From: Choristoneura fumiferana
Taxonomy: Eukaryota > Arthropoda > Insecta > Lepidoptera > Tortricidae
DNA: 64,000 nucleotides
NCBI RefSeq assembly: GCF_025370935.1
Contig: NC_133481.1
Location: 18,605,586 to 18,669,585, forward strand
Reading direction: 5' to 3'
In this document: piece by piece, positions 52,395 through 64,000 of the stretch
Layout: every line of letters starts with the position of its first letter
Position numbering within the stretch: position 1 is the first letter of the stretch
Notes under the pieces: generated by a model
The model's input: only the letters and a program-made list of their open reading frames with translations
Told to the model about the DNA's origin: nothing
Database searches by the model: none
Made by a program: the position numbers and the translations under genes

Positions 52395-53359
52395 TCTCTA
52401 TATAAGTAATTCTTTGGATGTGACAGTTTTCGCAATCGTATTAGACAGAAACTTTGTTCCATTAACATACAAAATATGTAGGTAATAAAATACAGTCGCT
52501 ACAGTTCTAACTGGGATTATACAGTTCACCAGACATCATTAAATCCCTGCGAAAATCTTTACAAACCGATATGAAGCTCAGAGAATAACGCCTGATTCAG
52601 TCACTCAAGCAATTTTGTAAATAAGGAAAAGCTACTAATAAATAAATTCTAGGTTGTGAATTAAATGAACGAGTACGAAGTTAACAACCAAACCTATGTT
52701 GTCACTGCACTGACGACCCTTTTATTTTTTTAATAATGAGGTTTTTCAAGCGATTCATAAGGTATTTTTTTATAATTTTAAGATGAATAGTTAAGGTAGG
52801 AGTCATTTGAGAAAAAAGACAAAAACTGAACATTCCTCCCTTATTTCTGAAACCACGGGGTCTACCTACAGTAAAAAAAAATACACAAAATAGTTCTATT
52901 GCTAAAGATTACAGTAAAACTTAAAAGAGGTCTATGGTATTTATATACATTTGTACGTCTACATTTTGCTTAGGAGCAGGGCTTTGCTAACACTAGGTAT
53001 ACCTACCTATAAATTTTACGGAACCCTCGATGAGTGAGTTCCACAAGCGCTTGGCTTCTTGTCTAATTTTTTTCAATATTTCAGTTACTTAGTTCTTACT
53101 TTTACAGAATAAAACCTGAAAAAAAATTGAGGCCTTGTTTCTTTTGCACCAGCCTCCTGGGTAACCTATATCTTGACAAGTTCATATGTTACACAGTTAC
53201 ACTCGATAGAACCCTGTCGTAGTGAAGTTCTGCCTTTATCATGATCTTTTAAATACGTACGGTAAATGCTGACTGCAACAGGGTACAAACAAGATATAGC
53301 TATGGTGATCGAACTCCGATTTATTTATTAAGATGAACATATTTGAAGTTTGACTTTGG

Positions 53360-53978
53360 CGACATTATTCATTTGATAGGAACTTGTTTAAAAATTTGAA
53401 GTCAAAAGTCTTTGACCAGTGTGTGTTGCCAGTGATGACATACGGATCTCAGACGTGGGCGCTAACGATGGGCCTCACGAGGAAGCTCAAAGTCACTCAA
53501 AGGGCTATGGAGAGGGCTATGCTCGAGGTTTCTCTGCGGGATAGAATCAGAAGTGATGATATCCGCAGTAGAGCTAAGGTTACACATAGCCCGAAGAACT
53601 GCGAAACTGAAGTGGCGTGGGCGGGGCACATTGCTCGCAGGACTGATCAGAAGGTTCTCGAATGGCAAATTCAAATTTCAAATCAAATCAAATTTCAAAT
53701 TTCAAAAATTTCATACCATTTATTCAGTAAATAAGCCGCAATGGGCACTTTTACGCGTCATTCTTTAAACTACCAGCGCTTTCGGAAAGACCAAGATCAT
53801 TGCCAAGAAGAATGCGCCGCAAGAAACTGGCGTCCGCGGACTGGGAGACGAGCTGTCGGCAGGCCTCCAACGAGATGGAGCGACGACCTGGCTGGTTAAG
53901 CAAAGCACAAGACCGGTCTGAGTGGAGAGCCTAGCATGGGGGAGGCCTATGTCCAGCAGTGGAAATCTTTCGGCTGAC

Positions 53979-53995
<17 letters not shown>
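53360..53995 (+). mobile_element. RTE-clade LINE C-terminal fragment with nested insertion
   Basis: Encodes the RTE C-terminal region: KVFDQCVLPVMTYGSQTWAL, KVTQRAMERAMLEVSLRDRI, then WAGHIARRTDQKVLEW. The frame is broken at 53667 by a ~164-bp insertion and resumes at 53831 (GRR/RPPTRW-like, on the plus strand 'gtccgcggactgggagacg'). It ends at 'gaggcctatgtccagcagtg' and a (ATG)n run. The reverse-transcriptase catalytic core is missing. Confidence 0.87.
53667..53830. mobile_element. Nested retroposon 3' end inside the RTE fragment
   Basis: ~164 bp starting with an 'aaattcaaatttcaaatcaa' run and ending 'gaatgcgccgcaagaaactg'. It matches 45120-45240. The bases 'tggc' occur at both junctions (53663-53666 and 53828-53831), compatible with a very short target duplication or microhomology. 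Confidence 0.72.

Positions 53996-54008
<13 letters not shown>
53968..54008. repeat. (ATG)n microsatellite tail
   Basis: 'catgatgatgatgatgatga' continues to ~54008. It forms the 3' tail of the RTE fragment and is not an independent repeat. Confidence 0.85.
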
Positions 54009-54012
<4 letters not shown>

Positions 54013-54137
54013 TAAAGTCATTAACACGTTTCACCAGACGCTATGACGTTTACGCTAGCAGTCTCTCTCTCCGGAAATAGACGCGGCCCACGTACCGCTC
54101 GCCGGCAATCGTTATAATAGCCCACATATATATAGCC

Positions 54138-55815
54138 CGCGCTCAGTATGCTTTACTATGACTTTAGAATAGACCCTCAATTCAGAACTTATTTTAAAAG
54201 ATTTGTCGATCAGGGGCCTACCATGATCTTTTCATAAACGATCCAAACGCAGAGCAGTTCAATTTAGGCACCTAAACTGAATCGTCGAAATTGGTACCAC
54301 GACGTTTATTTCTCAGAGCTGAGTCTCAATGGTTTACAAGTGAATGAAAGACCGATATTGTCTCTGGTCCGAAACTGAAACGCTAAGTCGCGAAAGGGAT
54401 GCCGCTATATGCAAACCAAATATTGTATACTAAAACGTTGTGTTGATTACAAATAAAATGTTTACGCTGTCACTTATAACCACGAGTCTCTTTTCTCACT
54501 GAAAAATTAGTTTTATCAATGAGGAGTTAAGAAGCACAATGTCGTGAGTACCTATGAAAAGTTATAAAACTTGAATAAAAGTTTAAAAGTTCTTGAAATT
54601 TAAAAATATTCCAAGTAAAACACTTAAAATTCCAAAAGAATTGACAGAATGAGTAACTTATACTGAATCGCTAAATTTGACACTGAAGCGATTCAATTCC
54701 CACTCAAGTAAAGCGTCATGGTACGAAAACCGCTTGAAGTGAGTGAATGAAAAAAATGTCGTGGTACGAAATAGCGATGCAGTTCAGTTTAGAGCCTAAA
54801 CTGAATCGTATTAAGAGAGCGTGGTAAGCCCCCAGTTCAACCCAAAAAAAATCTATTACATCAATATTCATCATCATATAGCGGGTTTACGATGGATGAA
54901 AATCCATCTTTAACCAGGTCGTCCGTCCATCTCTGCGCTTGCGCTTGCAGATCCGCGGTCTTCACTCGAGAGCACTTCGGCCCAACGGCCATCTATTCTG
55001 CGTGATGATGATAATGATGACATAGCCCGCGCTCAGCAAGCTTTACTATGAATTTTAGAATAGACCCTTATTTGCGCCCTAGGTACTTGAAGGTTGAAAG
55101 TATATAGGGTTCTTCTTCTTTAATAAAAAATTGAAGTAAAGTTAAAGATGTGTAATCCTTGAGTTAAAGTACAATATTAAGTGCAAACAGTTCGAAATGC
55201 GTTCGATCCGGTGTTTGAATTTGAATACGGTATTTGACAACTCCTGATTATGCCATATCTTAATATTATTTTAAAAATATAGATATATAGATTAAGCGAA
55301 GAGAAAATTTAAATCGGTTGAAAATTGGATTTATAGTGATTTTTTGATAAATCTATATACCTGTCTCATTCTCAAACGCTTTTCTCTACGCAGCAAGTAT
55401 GGCGGTACTGGCGTGTGACGTCACATGCCAGTATGTCTTTCTCTGTCTAATCTTGCATTTCAAACCTTTATAACTTTGTTATTTGTAAAGGTAGCTTAAA
55501 AATTGTTTTTCTATTCCAAAACAGGAATTGTGTAGTTTTAATTTATAAAACATATACAAAATAGTCAAATACCGTATTGTTCGTTGGACGCGCCAATCAC
55601 CTGTCAATTCTAACCGCCGCCGAAGTTTAAATCTTCGCACCGTTATACCTAGCGCCATCCACGAAGCAGCGTGATTTTGTCAAAATTAGACATTAATGAC
55701 ATTGTGATAAGAACCACGCGTCATCGTGAATGACTCTACCTATAGTGGCGTTATGGATGCGTTCTCAACACCAACACCCTAATTTCAGAACTTATTTTAA
55801 AAGATTCTTCGATCA
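54138..55815. repeat. Local repeated segments
   Basis: 'atagcccgcgctcagtatgc' at ~54135 and 'atagcccgcgctcagcaagc' at 55024 are each followed by 'tttactatga' and 'ttttagaatagaccct'. 'ttcagaacttattttaaaag' occurs at 54182 and 55786. These may be remnants of one dispersed element copied or broken locally. No gene is seen in this 1.7 kb. A scrap near 54905-55015 ends in 'gtgatgatgataatgatga' and may be another RTE-type 3' end. Confidence 0.55.
55406..55433. promoter_or_regulatory. 28-bp near-perfect palindrome centred on TGACGTCA
   Basis: A single mismatched pair interrupts a 28-bp palindrome. Its centre TGACGTCA (55416-55423) is the full CRE/CREB consensus. The surroundings ('aagtatggcggtactggcgt') look like a dispersed non-coding element. 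Regulatory use is inference. Confidence 0.5.
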
Positions 55816-55851
55816 ATTCATTCCAAAAAAAATCTACTTAGTCCACCAATA

Positions 55852-56066
55852 TTAAGGCTGTGTTTCTGCCAGAGATGTGCGAGGGTGTGTTGCTGGGAGT
55901 GTGTTTTTATGAACCAATAGGAACGCTTCATTTACCAATCCTCGCTCCGCTCGACTGTTTGCACCTGAGCTGTGCTGTGCGAGGCTAGGTAAATGTAGTG
56001 TTTCTAGTGGGTCATGAAAAACACATTCTCGCAATACACATCTCTGGTAGAAACGTAGTCTTAGTT
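55852..56066. mobile_element. MITE with 'ACCAGAGATGTG' inverted ends
   Basis: Left end 'aaggctgtgtttctgccaga' and 'gatgtgcgag'; right end 'cacatctctggtagaaacgt' and 'agtcttag'. These are inverted copies over ~28 bp with about five differences. A scrap of the same family lies at ~26570-26600 ('ggctgtgttttcaccaaaga'). Non-coding. Confidence 0.75.
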
Positions 56067-56079
56067 CACTTAGTTGGGT

Positions 56080-56290
56080 GGCGTAGTTTTGGTAGTACCA
56101 CCTCGACCACCACCTCAATACCTGGCGGTCTACTACAATTCGTTTCTTGCGCAACTTTTTCCCACACACAGTGATACTTTGGAATCAGCTTGCAGCGCAA
56201 GTATTACCGGACCGGTACAACTTGAAATTGTTACGATGGTGTTATTATGGTTTTACGGGGTCATTTTAACTGCCTCTACCTGTCTGCACA
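56080..56290 (+). mobile_element. LINE RT C-terminus scrap
   Basis: The plus strand reads SVILWNQLAAQVLPDRYNLK-like sequence, comparable to VWNQFSGTVFSERYKLG in the LINE at 10869-11340, with an upstream 'ttcgtttcttgcgcaacttt' part. The frame is broken soon after. Confidence 0.6.
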
Positions 56291-58059
56291 CATAAACAGC
56301 TGAAAACGCACTGATATACACCAGAATATTGTCGTAAATACGAAGTGTCATATATCTCGTGATTTATGTTCATGAAGCCATGAGGAAACGTCATGAATCT
56401 AAACAAAATATGATTGAAGATAGTAAATTAAAACAATAAAAGTTGCAGTATGACCCCATTGTGAGGTGGAAGGATTCAGGGTCGGATGATGGTAGCGATC
56501 CAGACAAATCTTGCTCAAGGTCATAACACCCACAATGATGGCATCTTATTCGTTACCCCAAACGAAATAAAATTTCACGAATACCCTAAGGCCTTCTGCA
56601 CATTACTTATAAGAAAATGTCTTGTGAGCTGTGATTCTTTTGGGACGTTGTTAATTTCTTGTGTCGTTTCAACTGTGTTAATAGATTCAATCGGAAAAAG
56701 TCACGTTTTTCCAATCCAATTAGATATGGGTAAATCCGGATCTTAAGATTCAAAAGAGTCAGATTCTCAAACGGATCTGAACCACTTATCGGTTCCTTTC
56801 ACATCTTATCGATTCTGAGGAGTTACTAACTCAGAGTTATTTACTGGATCGAGCGGTCCGTGATCGGCGATTGCTTGCTCACTTAGTTTTTGTTCAATCA
56901 CTTCGGATCGGATCTGTTATCGGTTGGGCGCGGAACCAGTCAGTCCTTAGTTAATCCGAAGATCCGAAGTGACTCAGATTCAAAAGACGAATATGACAAA
57001 TTAGTACTTCAGTACCTTGGTACCGATTACCGATCCGATCCGGACGGAGTAGGACCGGAATGGAATCGCTTAGCCTTCGCTACAGATAATGATCACTCGA
57101 GAGAACCGGACTTAATATAATAAAGGAATAAGAGTTGATAAGCGGAGTAAGTTCAGATATCGGAGATGGATTTAGTGAATCAGATCATTCCTCGGAGTCA
57201 AGATTACCCAAGTCGACTAGTACGAATAGTTCCAATGTTTCAATTTCAAGCTAATGAACGTTTGTCATTTCTCTCGCGAATCGCGAACATTACGTATGCG
57301 AACTAATTCTGGCTGACCCCGTTAAGAGCTATGAATGAACAGGCTTCTGGGAATTGATATTGTAACACTACTTCTGTAACACCGCTTCATGTTAGCTGGT
57401 AGCTGAAGTTAGTTTGGAAGTGATTGATTATAAAGAAATTTAAGATTACAAGGAATATAAAGAATCCACAACTACTTATACAAATTTCAAGATTGTTCCA
57501 TTAATATTTCAGCAGATGGTAGAATTACCTACTGTCAAAGAACCAAACACTTCTTTATCTTGAACGCGTTTTTTTATATGCCCACCTATAACTGACCCGT
57601 GATTGACTTATCACCTGATGAAAAGTGCAGATGAGGTCAAAGGTGTATCTCACTGGTTCAGTAACAGCCTATTCACTCTATATATGCACCTCCCTATATG
57701 CAGAATGCCAGCACCCTTCTGAAAATAATCCTACCGGCGCCCATGGATACAGACCTCCGCAATGCAACGCTTGATTCAATCAATTAGCCTAAAGGACTTT
57801 AAAACTCTCGTTGGAACATTTCAGTGAAACGACATTCAACGGAGCTAGTAGCGCGATGACCGAAACTATGCCAAATTATTTATAAATAGCTTTAGTTTTG
57901 CTTAGTTTTAGATTGTTCAGCGTGTTAGGTATCCAGGACGAGGCACGCCACGCAACGCCGCGAGTGTTGCGCGGGTTAGTTCTATTTCAATATGGATTCC
58001 ATTAGTGACAAATGTTAACATATTGGTTTACATCATTACATGTGAATGTGTATTCGCCA
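56291..58059. other. Intergenic DNA, no gene recognised
   Basis: Unassigned. Around 56725-57070 the sequence is unusually rich in GATCCG/CGGATC words. It holds a perfect 12-bp inverted pair, TCACTTCGGATC (56898-56909) and GATCCGAAGTGA (56961-56972). Open frames here resemble no family I know. Confidence 0.4.
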
Positions 58060-58575
58060 GCCAAATGTCAGGTTTTGTGAGCGAGTTGCCTGCAAATGAA
58101 ATGAAATGCCCACGATGTTCAATGGTTTATGAGTCTCATACACAAAGCAAGATGCCCTAGTATTATGCCTACAGAGTTAAATGTCTACATAGCTAAATGC
58201 CTCCTACGTGGTAAAACGACTACCAAGCAAAATGTCTGAGTGCATGAATATCTTGGAAGACAAATTATTTTTTACCTGACTGCCCGAAGGAGGATTATGT
58301 TTTGAATTTAAATGCCTTCAAAGCAAGACACTTAGTACTATTATTATGTATTCGTTAGGATGACGAGTGAAGCGAGGAAGAGTGGTGAAGAAGGACTGTG
58401 AGCTAACAGCGCGCGAGCCGCGGGAACGGCTTGCGAAGCGACAGAAGCAACTTTTTCTTATTTTTTTAGGCATCTTGCTTCCGAGATTTTGCTTTTTGGT
58501 CATCGTGCTTTTTAGACATTTTTCTTATAAAGCATCTTGCTTCATAGGCAACTCTCTCATATTTGCAAATATCTT
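58060..58575. repeat. Quasi-periodic ~16-bp word array, locus 3, inverted pair around a GC-rich core
   Basis: The left array has words such as 'aaagcaagatgccct', 'agtattatgcctac', 'agagttaaatgtctac', 'atagctaaatgcctcct' and 'aagcaaaatgtctgag'. A core with 'ggatgacgagtgaagcgagg' and 'gcgcgcgagccgcgggaacg' lies at ~58358-58440. The right array uses complementary words: 'aggcatcttgcttc', 'gagattttgcttttt', 'agacatttttcttat' and 'agcatcttgcttcat'. Short open frames through it are by-products. Confidence 0.6.
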
Positions 58576-61500
58576 CTGACGATGCGCTTTCAGGTTTACA
58601 GAACCGCATTAAAAAAGCCGAACATGCCACACACGCAACACAACTCACAAACAGACGCATCAATCTTACACAATTCAGGCCGTATCCCCTGAATTATTAC
58701 GCTCAGGCTATCACATAATGTGATGCAGCTGATCTTAATCTACGTCACACGCCCCCGGTTTGCGTCAGGCGTCTCACTCTGATTTAGTATTCGGGAACCA
58801 TTCAATATTTTCGTTAAATGTCATAATTATGGTGTATTAAATAAAATGTGTCGCAATCGGTCGCCGTTACTAACGGTTATTGGTGAGTTCTTTTCTATTT
58901 GTGAACGCAAGTTTAAACTGGCAACACTGGTTGAAGTTTAAAAAAGAAAGGTAGGATTTGAATGTGTATATTTTTTAGTTTAATTAGGTATCAAAACCAT
59001 TGGACACTTATTTCTTCTTTGTAAATCAAACAAAAAAAATACACAGATGATGCGCGTCAAAGTTTGTTTTAAAGTTACACCCTGTATAAAATTAATTAGT
59101 ATTATTTATATTCTAGTCCCGTATCGTTTCCTCGCCGACAACTAAGACAGCGCTTCCCGTATTTTTGTCCGGTTAACTAAATAACTTGAACTCCACACCG
59201 CTTACGGGAAACGGTTATTTTCGGCAGATCCGCCCGCCCTTAAGATTGTTTATTTAAATAACAACTCCGGTGTTTTACGTTGAAATCTTGTCCAGAGAGG
59301 AATTCTGAGATAATGTTATGAATGGTAACATGACAGTTTAAGTGGCTAGAAATGAAACTCATTGAATTATTGTTACAGCTGTGCTTGAAACCTTAGTGAC
59401 GCGATGTTTCAATGCAAATATCTGTCTTTTTGATACGAAAATATGCTGTCATATGGGTATACCTACTAACAAAAGCGTACTAATGAAATGATTATTCGCC
59501 GTAGTTCCTTAAATATAAATATTGCGATTATTTACGGTTTACGGATCTAGTGCGAGATAAAATCGCAGTAGTCTCATTAAAACTAGAACTGAATACTGGT
59601 AACTATCCTACCGACTGCGCCATATATTTAATAGAAATACAAAAATAAGAATATAGCACGTACCTATCTTAAGATAATATCATAAAGTTAATCTTTTAAT
59701 TACAAAGCCCTATGAACCCTTTGGAGCATAAAAGGGAGAGGACAATGATTTTGTAAAATTCCATGCAAGCAGCCACGCAAGACCACAAAAAAGAAAGAAA
59801 AAAAAGAAAGAAAACTGCGGTGCTACCATCGAGTGCTTCATATCAGTCGGACGGTCAAAGAATGCAAAGGTTCTTGAGCATATGATGGTACTTGGTGCTT
59901 ACAATAACGCAAGCAAAGGTAGCCTATTAGAGTCATTTACTGAGACATATCAGAAACAATACAATAATGAACCTATCTGTATTTCCTTTTTGTACAGTCG
60001 ACGTCAAACATATCGGTACTAAAGTACCTTGTCACTGTATGCCTTCTGTCAATTTAAAAAAAAAGTTCTATCACGAAGTGACAGCGACAAAGTAATTGTA
60101 AACATGTTTTGACCCTCGACCGAACAACAAATATCAGAGCCTCGCAATATCAGGGAATGAACCAGCATCAATGCCATGAAACACCTGTTCAGACTAGCTC
60201 CCAGGCAAGGAAAGGCTTAAAAACTGTCTGTTAAACTTCAGCGATGAAGAGGCATTTGAAGAAAAGATACAAACAGCTTCAAGTGTCTCTAGAAAAAAAA
60301 TCTACGATAAGTCTCAAGAAAATTTAGAAGAACCTTGGCACGACTGCAAAACAATAAACAACTACAAAAATGCACGGAATCCCGCGATTTCCGAGTAATT
60401 GTGGGGTCAGTAACATTTTGTTTTATAATAATATTGCAAGTTGCATTCACTAATTAAAACTTGTTTCGTGCAGATTAACAATTTTCCCAAACTCCTATGA
60501 CACACTAGCATGTTATTGCAAAGGCGACCTTGCCACAGTCATCTGAAGTTTATATTACGACGCCACACGGATGCAACATGGGTTTAGCGAATGTTGGTAG
60601 AAATGTGTTTTTTCGCTCAATGGATTCTTCAGGAAGCTTGGCGAAAGGCCAGGGGATGGGGGGGAGTATTTAAAGGGGGGGGGAAGCCTTGGTGCCAACC
60701 AGACTAACTGTTACTGTGTGCACTGCGGGCAGAGTTCAGACAGCCATAATAATTAAATGTAGAATTACAATGATTTTTAAAATCATCAATGATTCTTCAT
60801 CTTCAAAAATTTATAAGGCCCGCGTGTGCACTAAAGCCCAAGCCCTCTTTTTTTAAAGAACAACGCTCAACAGAGATTTAGTTAGGTACCTAAGTAGAGA
60901 GCTTATGTCAATAATCCGCTGTTGGAGACCATTGGTCTCAGGTTAAGAAAATTCTTAACTGAGCCCGATATTTGGCTCTTATGTTAAACATAATAATATT
61001 CGCTCTACCAACTGCCCTGCACACCTGCAGTCGCCATCATATACATACATCGGAATTGTCTAAGTATTCAAAATACCTGAACGTAACCATAACCATATTG
61101 TCAATCACAGAAGCACGTGTATTATGAGCCACAGGTCAGATTTTTAGGATGGCCACCATGGTCCTTTCACCTAGTCGGACAATAATAATATTTCATACTA
61201 CATTGCCAAGTCGCGGTCTACTCTCAAGAACATGTGGAAGATTTCAATGACACGTTTGTTCATAAAGCACTTCTAGCTCCGAGTGCAACTGAATAAAAGT
61301 AAACTGTTTAATTTGATTGACCAATTAGCTGTGATTTCAGTAGAAGGCAGGAAACAAAAGCTAAATCTAACACTGACGGCGCCAAAGATTGACCTCCTGA
61401 AACCTGACCTTGGGCGTAATCTCTCGCTAAATTCACAAAACAATCTGGATATCTTCAAACCCAATGTGAATGTTACGGTTGTTACGGTAATAGTAACAGT

Positions 61501-64000
61501 GTAAAATAGAACAATTTCGCAACAGGAACAGTGAGCCGTTCAAGGTGCATGATCTCACGTGCGAGCGATCACGGATACATTATACTTGTTTATTTTGGAC
61601 GGACAAATGGGTCATACTAGGTGATTCATTGTTGAGTTATTTGCACGCATCAACATTATTGTATAACAAAAAATAAAATAAAATAAATTGCATAATGCCA
61701 CGCACATTTTAATTTTCAGATAGCCTCAAAATTAACAATAATGTTAGAGCAACAATCTCGTAACTCCAGAGCAAAAAAAAGTGTCATTACTACTGTACAA
61801 GCGTTAATTTTTGCAAAAAAAATTAGCACAATTTCACTCCATCCTCCAGAAATAGCGCGGTGTCTGCAGAATCTGCGCTTGGCCTAAATTGCAACTGACC
61901 GATTTACCCAAGACTCGCTGTCTAGTTTCAAACGGGACCAAATTACAAATGTTGTATCAAGCCCAATAGTGCCCAGGTTATACAATGATCCACGATTCTT
62001 TAACATTTTCGTTTATCTCCCGTATAAACGTGATCTGCTAGTTTAACTAAAGCTCATCTAAAGATGCCGAATATAACCGTTCTCATCATGATATCTACTT
62101 TCTCAGCGTGGTAGGGTCCTTGTTGGAGTCACCATTTCATCTGCCACTCAGATCAATTTGCGATATGTACAAACACTTTTTACTATGAGTTCTGAACGTT
62201 TGGCACGTATTTATTTCGGAACACAATTTGAAGACTTGGTGCAATCAGTTCTACGAGTTAGAATATTGCGATCCAAATCTCTTGTTGGCAAAGTTTGAGT
62301 GTTGCCCATTTTTGAGCACCATAGCTCCGGATGAAGAAAATGAACAAATCAACGACCTTACTAAATTCCATTAATAATTAGGTTAATAAATTTGGATAAT
62401 ATTTAACTTCTCCAAGCTGAAGCAACCTTGCTAGTCCAGGAGGAGAGAAAGACGTCAACAAATAAAAATATAGTTGACCGGTTGGTCGGCGGCCAAGAGT
62501 GTTAATTTCGGGGGCGTCTGCACGGACGCCGCGTCAATCAACCGATATGACATGATCGAGGTGGACGGGACATTACTGATCCGATTTATTAATTAAAATG
62601 CGTATCTGATGGATCTTCAACAGATACAACTGTATGTACGATTATATAAAACAAGAACTGTAGTAGATAGTGCCAGTTTTGTACCAACGAAGACTGCGAC
62701 TGTTAAATTAAAGATTAAATTAAATTAAAAATATTTGATTTCGGACTCAGGGTCCATAATTAGTTAGTAACAATAATCTTAATAACCTAAGATTAGTAAC
62801 AATGTTAAAATGAGATAAAAGTAAAACAAGGGAAACTAGAAACACCGAACGAAGGCAAGGCACGCACCTAAACTCGATGGTACAATGGGCTGATAGGTCA
62901 ATAAAGCGGTAGATTAATCTGTTACAAAGTACTTAACTATTATAATTATACCTAATCTCGGTCTAATACGTTTCCAAGCAGCAAGTAAACTTACCTATAA
63001 ATTTTGCGTGCGAGATGCTATTGCTTCTTGGATAACAGAAATATAAAACTAAGTTTTTGGTGGACTGGATGCAGGCCGCTTCCAACCGAGGCAACTGGAA
63101 GTCTATGGATGAGGCCTATGTGACATAGGCTAGACGTCCTATGGCTAATTACGAGTATAATGACGATGATGAAGTTTTTGAAAATGTGCTGATAAATTGA
63201 GCGAGCGATTGAGAGAATTAGTTCCAGTCTGAACAGGATTTTTTACGGACATTCGAAATAAAACAGTACGAAAATATCAAAAAAATACCCTTAAAATAAC
63301 AGTGTACGGTTGCAAAGCAATTCATTTGATTACCTTTCTAATTGTCAGTTCAAATAATGCATTAAGCAATTAGTCGACCCACTAGCCCTTGCGACTCTGC
63401 CAATGTTGTGTGTTATTGTGTCGTCAAGACAAACTTCACTCGATAAAAGCGGCGGAGGTGTTGCCAGTAAAACTGCTAGTGCCGCCGAATTCCTCTATAA
63501 ATTTAAGTGTTTTGGGTGATTATTTTCTTAGTTTACGACACCAGGTTTATGGTTAACCTTAGACGAATAATAACAACTTACTTAAAATACTATTCAAAGC
63601 TCGCACATTGCCTACAATGACACTTGGAAGTAGCCAATTCCGTCTTGAATATCTTAACGCAATCTTTCTTTTGTATCCAGTCCTTAAACCTGTATAATAT
63701 AGCATACTTCCCGAAATCAGTCAGAATATGTCATACTGTTCTTACTTTACGCAACCTAATCTTTGGTGCACAATAAAGCGATTTAATAAGTTTTCTTTCA
63801 TTATCAGTGCAGTATTTATTCACATCGAAGTTAACAACGAAATTGACGCTACGATTCGCTTTATGGCAGTTCAAATGCGCATAAAAGATCGTCGATACAC
63901 ATTTATGAGCTCGGGAATAATCGATTTTACAAAGGAATCGATTAGGTTGGCTACAGAACGTTATTAACAGCGTTGTTTGTTTGACAAGACGATAAAATGG
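58576..64000. other. Intergenic DNA, little recognised
   Basis: No supported host exon. A G-rich stretch lies at 60652-60683. An RTE-like 3' crumb is at 63060-63175 ('ggatgaggcctatgtgacat', 'aatgacgatgatgaag'). 'ttacaccctgtataaaatt' at ~59085 resembles a MITE end. A 79-codon open frame at 63728-63967 has no family resemblance and is not called. Confidence 0.4.
60652..60683 (+). other. G-run cluster (possible G-quadruplex)
   Basis: 'ggggatgggggggagtattt' is followed by 'aaaggggggggg': three runs of 4, 7 and 9 G, enough for four GGG tracts. It stands out in AT-rich surroundings. Function unknown. Confidence 0.5.

Noticed and set aside
56890..57120. A 76-codon open frame with acidic and Ser-rich composition
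   Set aside because: Generated by the GATCCG-rich block, and no family resemblance. It could recall piggyBac N-termini, but there is no supporting downstream transposase.
63728..63967. A 79-codon open frame near the right edge
   Set aside because: No family resemblance and no promoter or splice context. Length is within chance expectation for AT-rich DNA.
1..64000. Integrated viral or bacterial genes
   Set aside because: No capsid, polymerase or bacterial operon-like gene was recognised. The only polymerase-like sequences are non-LTR retrotransposon reverse transcriptases.

Overview
This window is nuclear DNA from an insect, almost certainly a moth or butterfly (Lepidoptera). The host genes are spliced, with short exons and GT-AG introns. 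They sit in AT-rich DNA crowded with repeats of kinds I associate with Lepidoptera: tRNA-headed SINEs with (GAT)n tails, RTE-clade LINE fragments, hAT-type and foldback MITEs, and 'actagct..ttgcccg' retroposon remnants. The species assignment is inference; no search could be run.

Three host genes can be rebuilt exon by exon with consistent splice phases. (1) The last two exons of neutral ceramidase (+, 2688-5013); the upstream exons lie before the window. (2) A complete 14-exon triokinase/FMN cyclase, TKFC (+, 8935-25276, 580 residues), with both DhaK and DhaL active-site motifs. (3) A complete 7-exon STRAD pseudokinase (-, 27392-35813, 362 residues), ending in the Trp-Asp-Phe tail expected to bind MO25. 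TKFC and STRAD converge. A possible divergent first exon on the + strand (36529-36540) shares the STRAD upstream region.

Inside TKFC the assembly contains a false-looking tandem duplication: 9943-12602 and 12703-15390 are near-identical and are separated by exactly 100 N. Exons 3-5 are therefore present twice, while exon 6 exists only in the second copy. This looks like two overlapping contig ends or haplotypes joined without merging. A second gap of 25 N lies at 49430-49454.

From about 36.5 kb to the end I see no convincing host coding exons, apart from a possible promoter and leader near 40.45-40.69 kb. This part holds a 5'-truncated RTE LINE (42453-44177), pieces of at least three LINE types, two tRNA-derived SINE families and several MITE families, some with clear target-site duplications. 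From 56.3 to 64 kb there are few recognisable repeats and no gene I can support.

The most interesting non-gene signals are these. The full SINE shares its 3' tail with the RTE LINE, including the last codons of the LINE. Three loci carry arrays of related ~16-bp words, one of them arranged as an inverted pair. Five exact AGATGGCGC words (CTCF-core-like) fall within 6.1 kb. There are several perfect or near-perfect hairpins, and one MITE ends about 20 bp from a STRAD splice donor.
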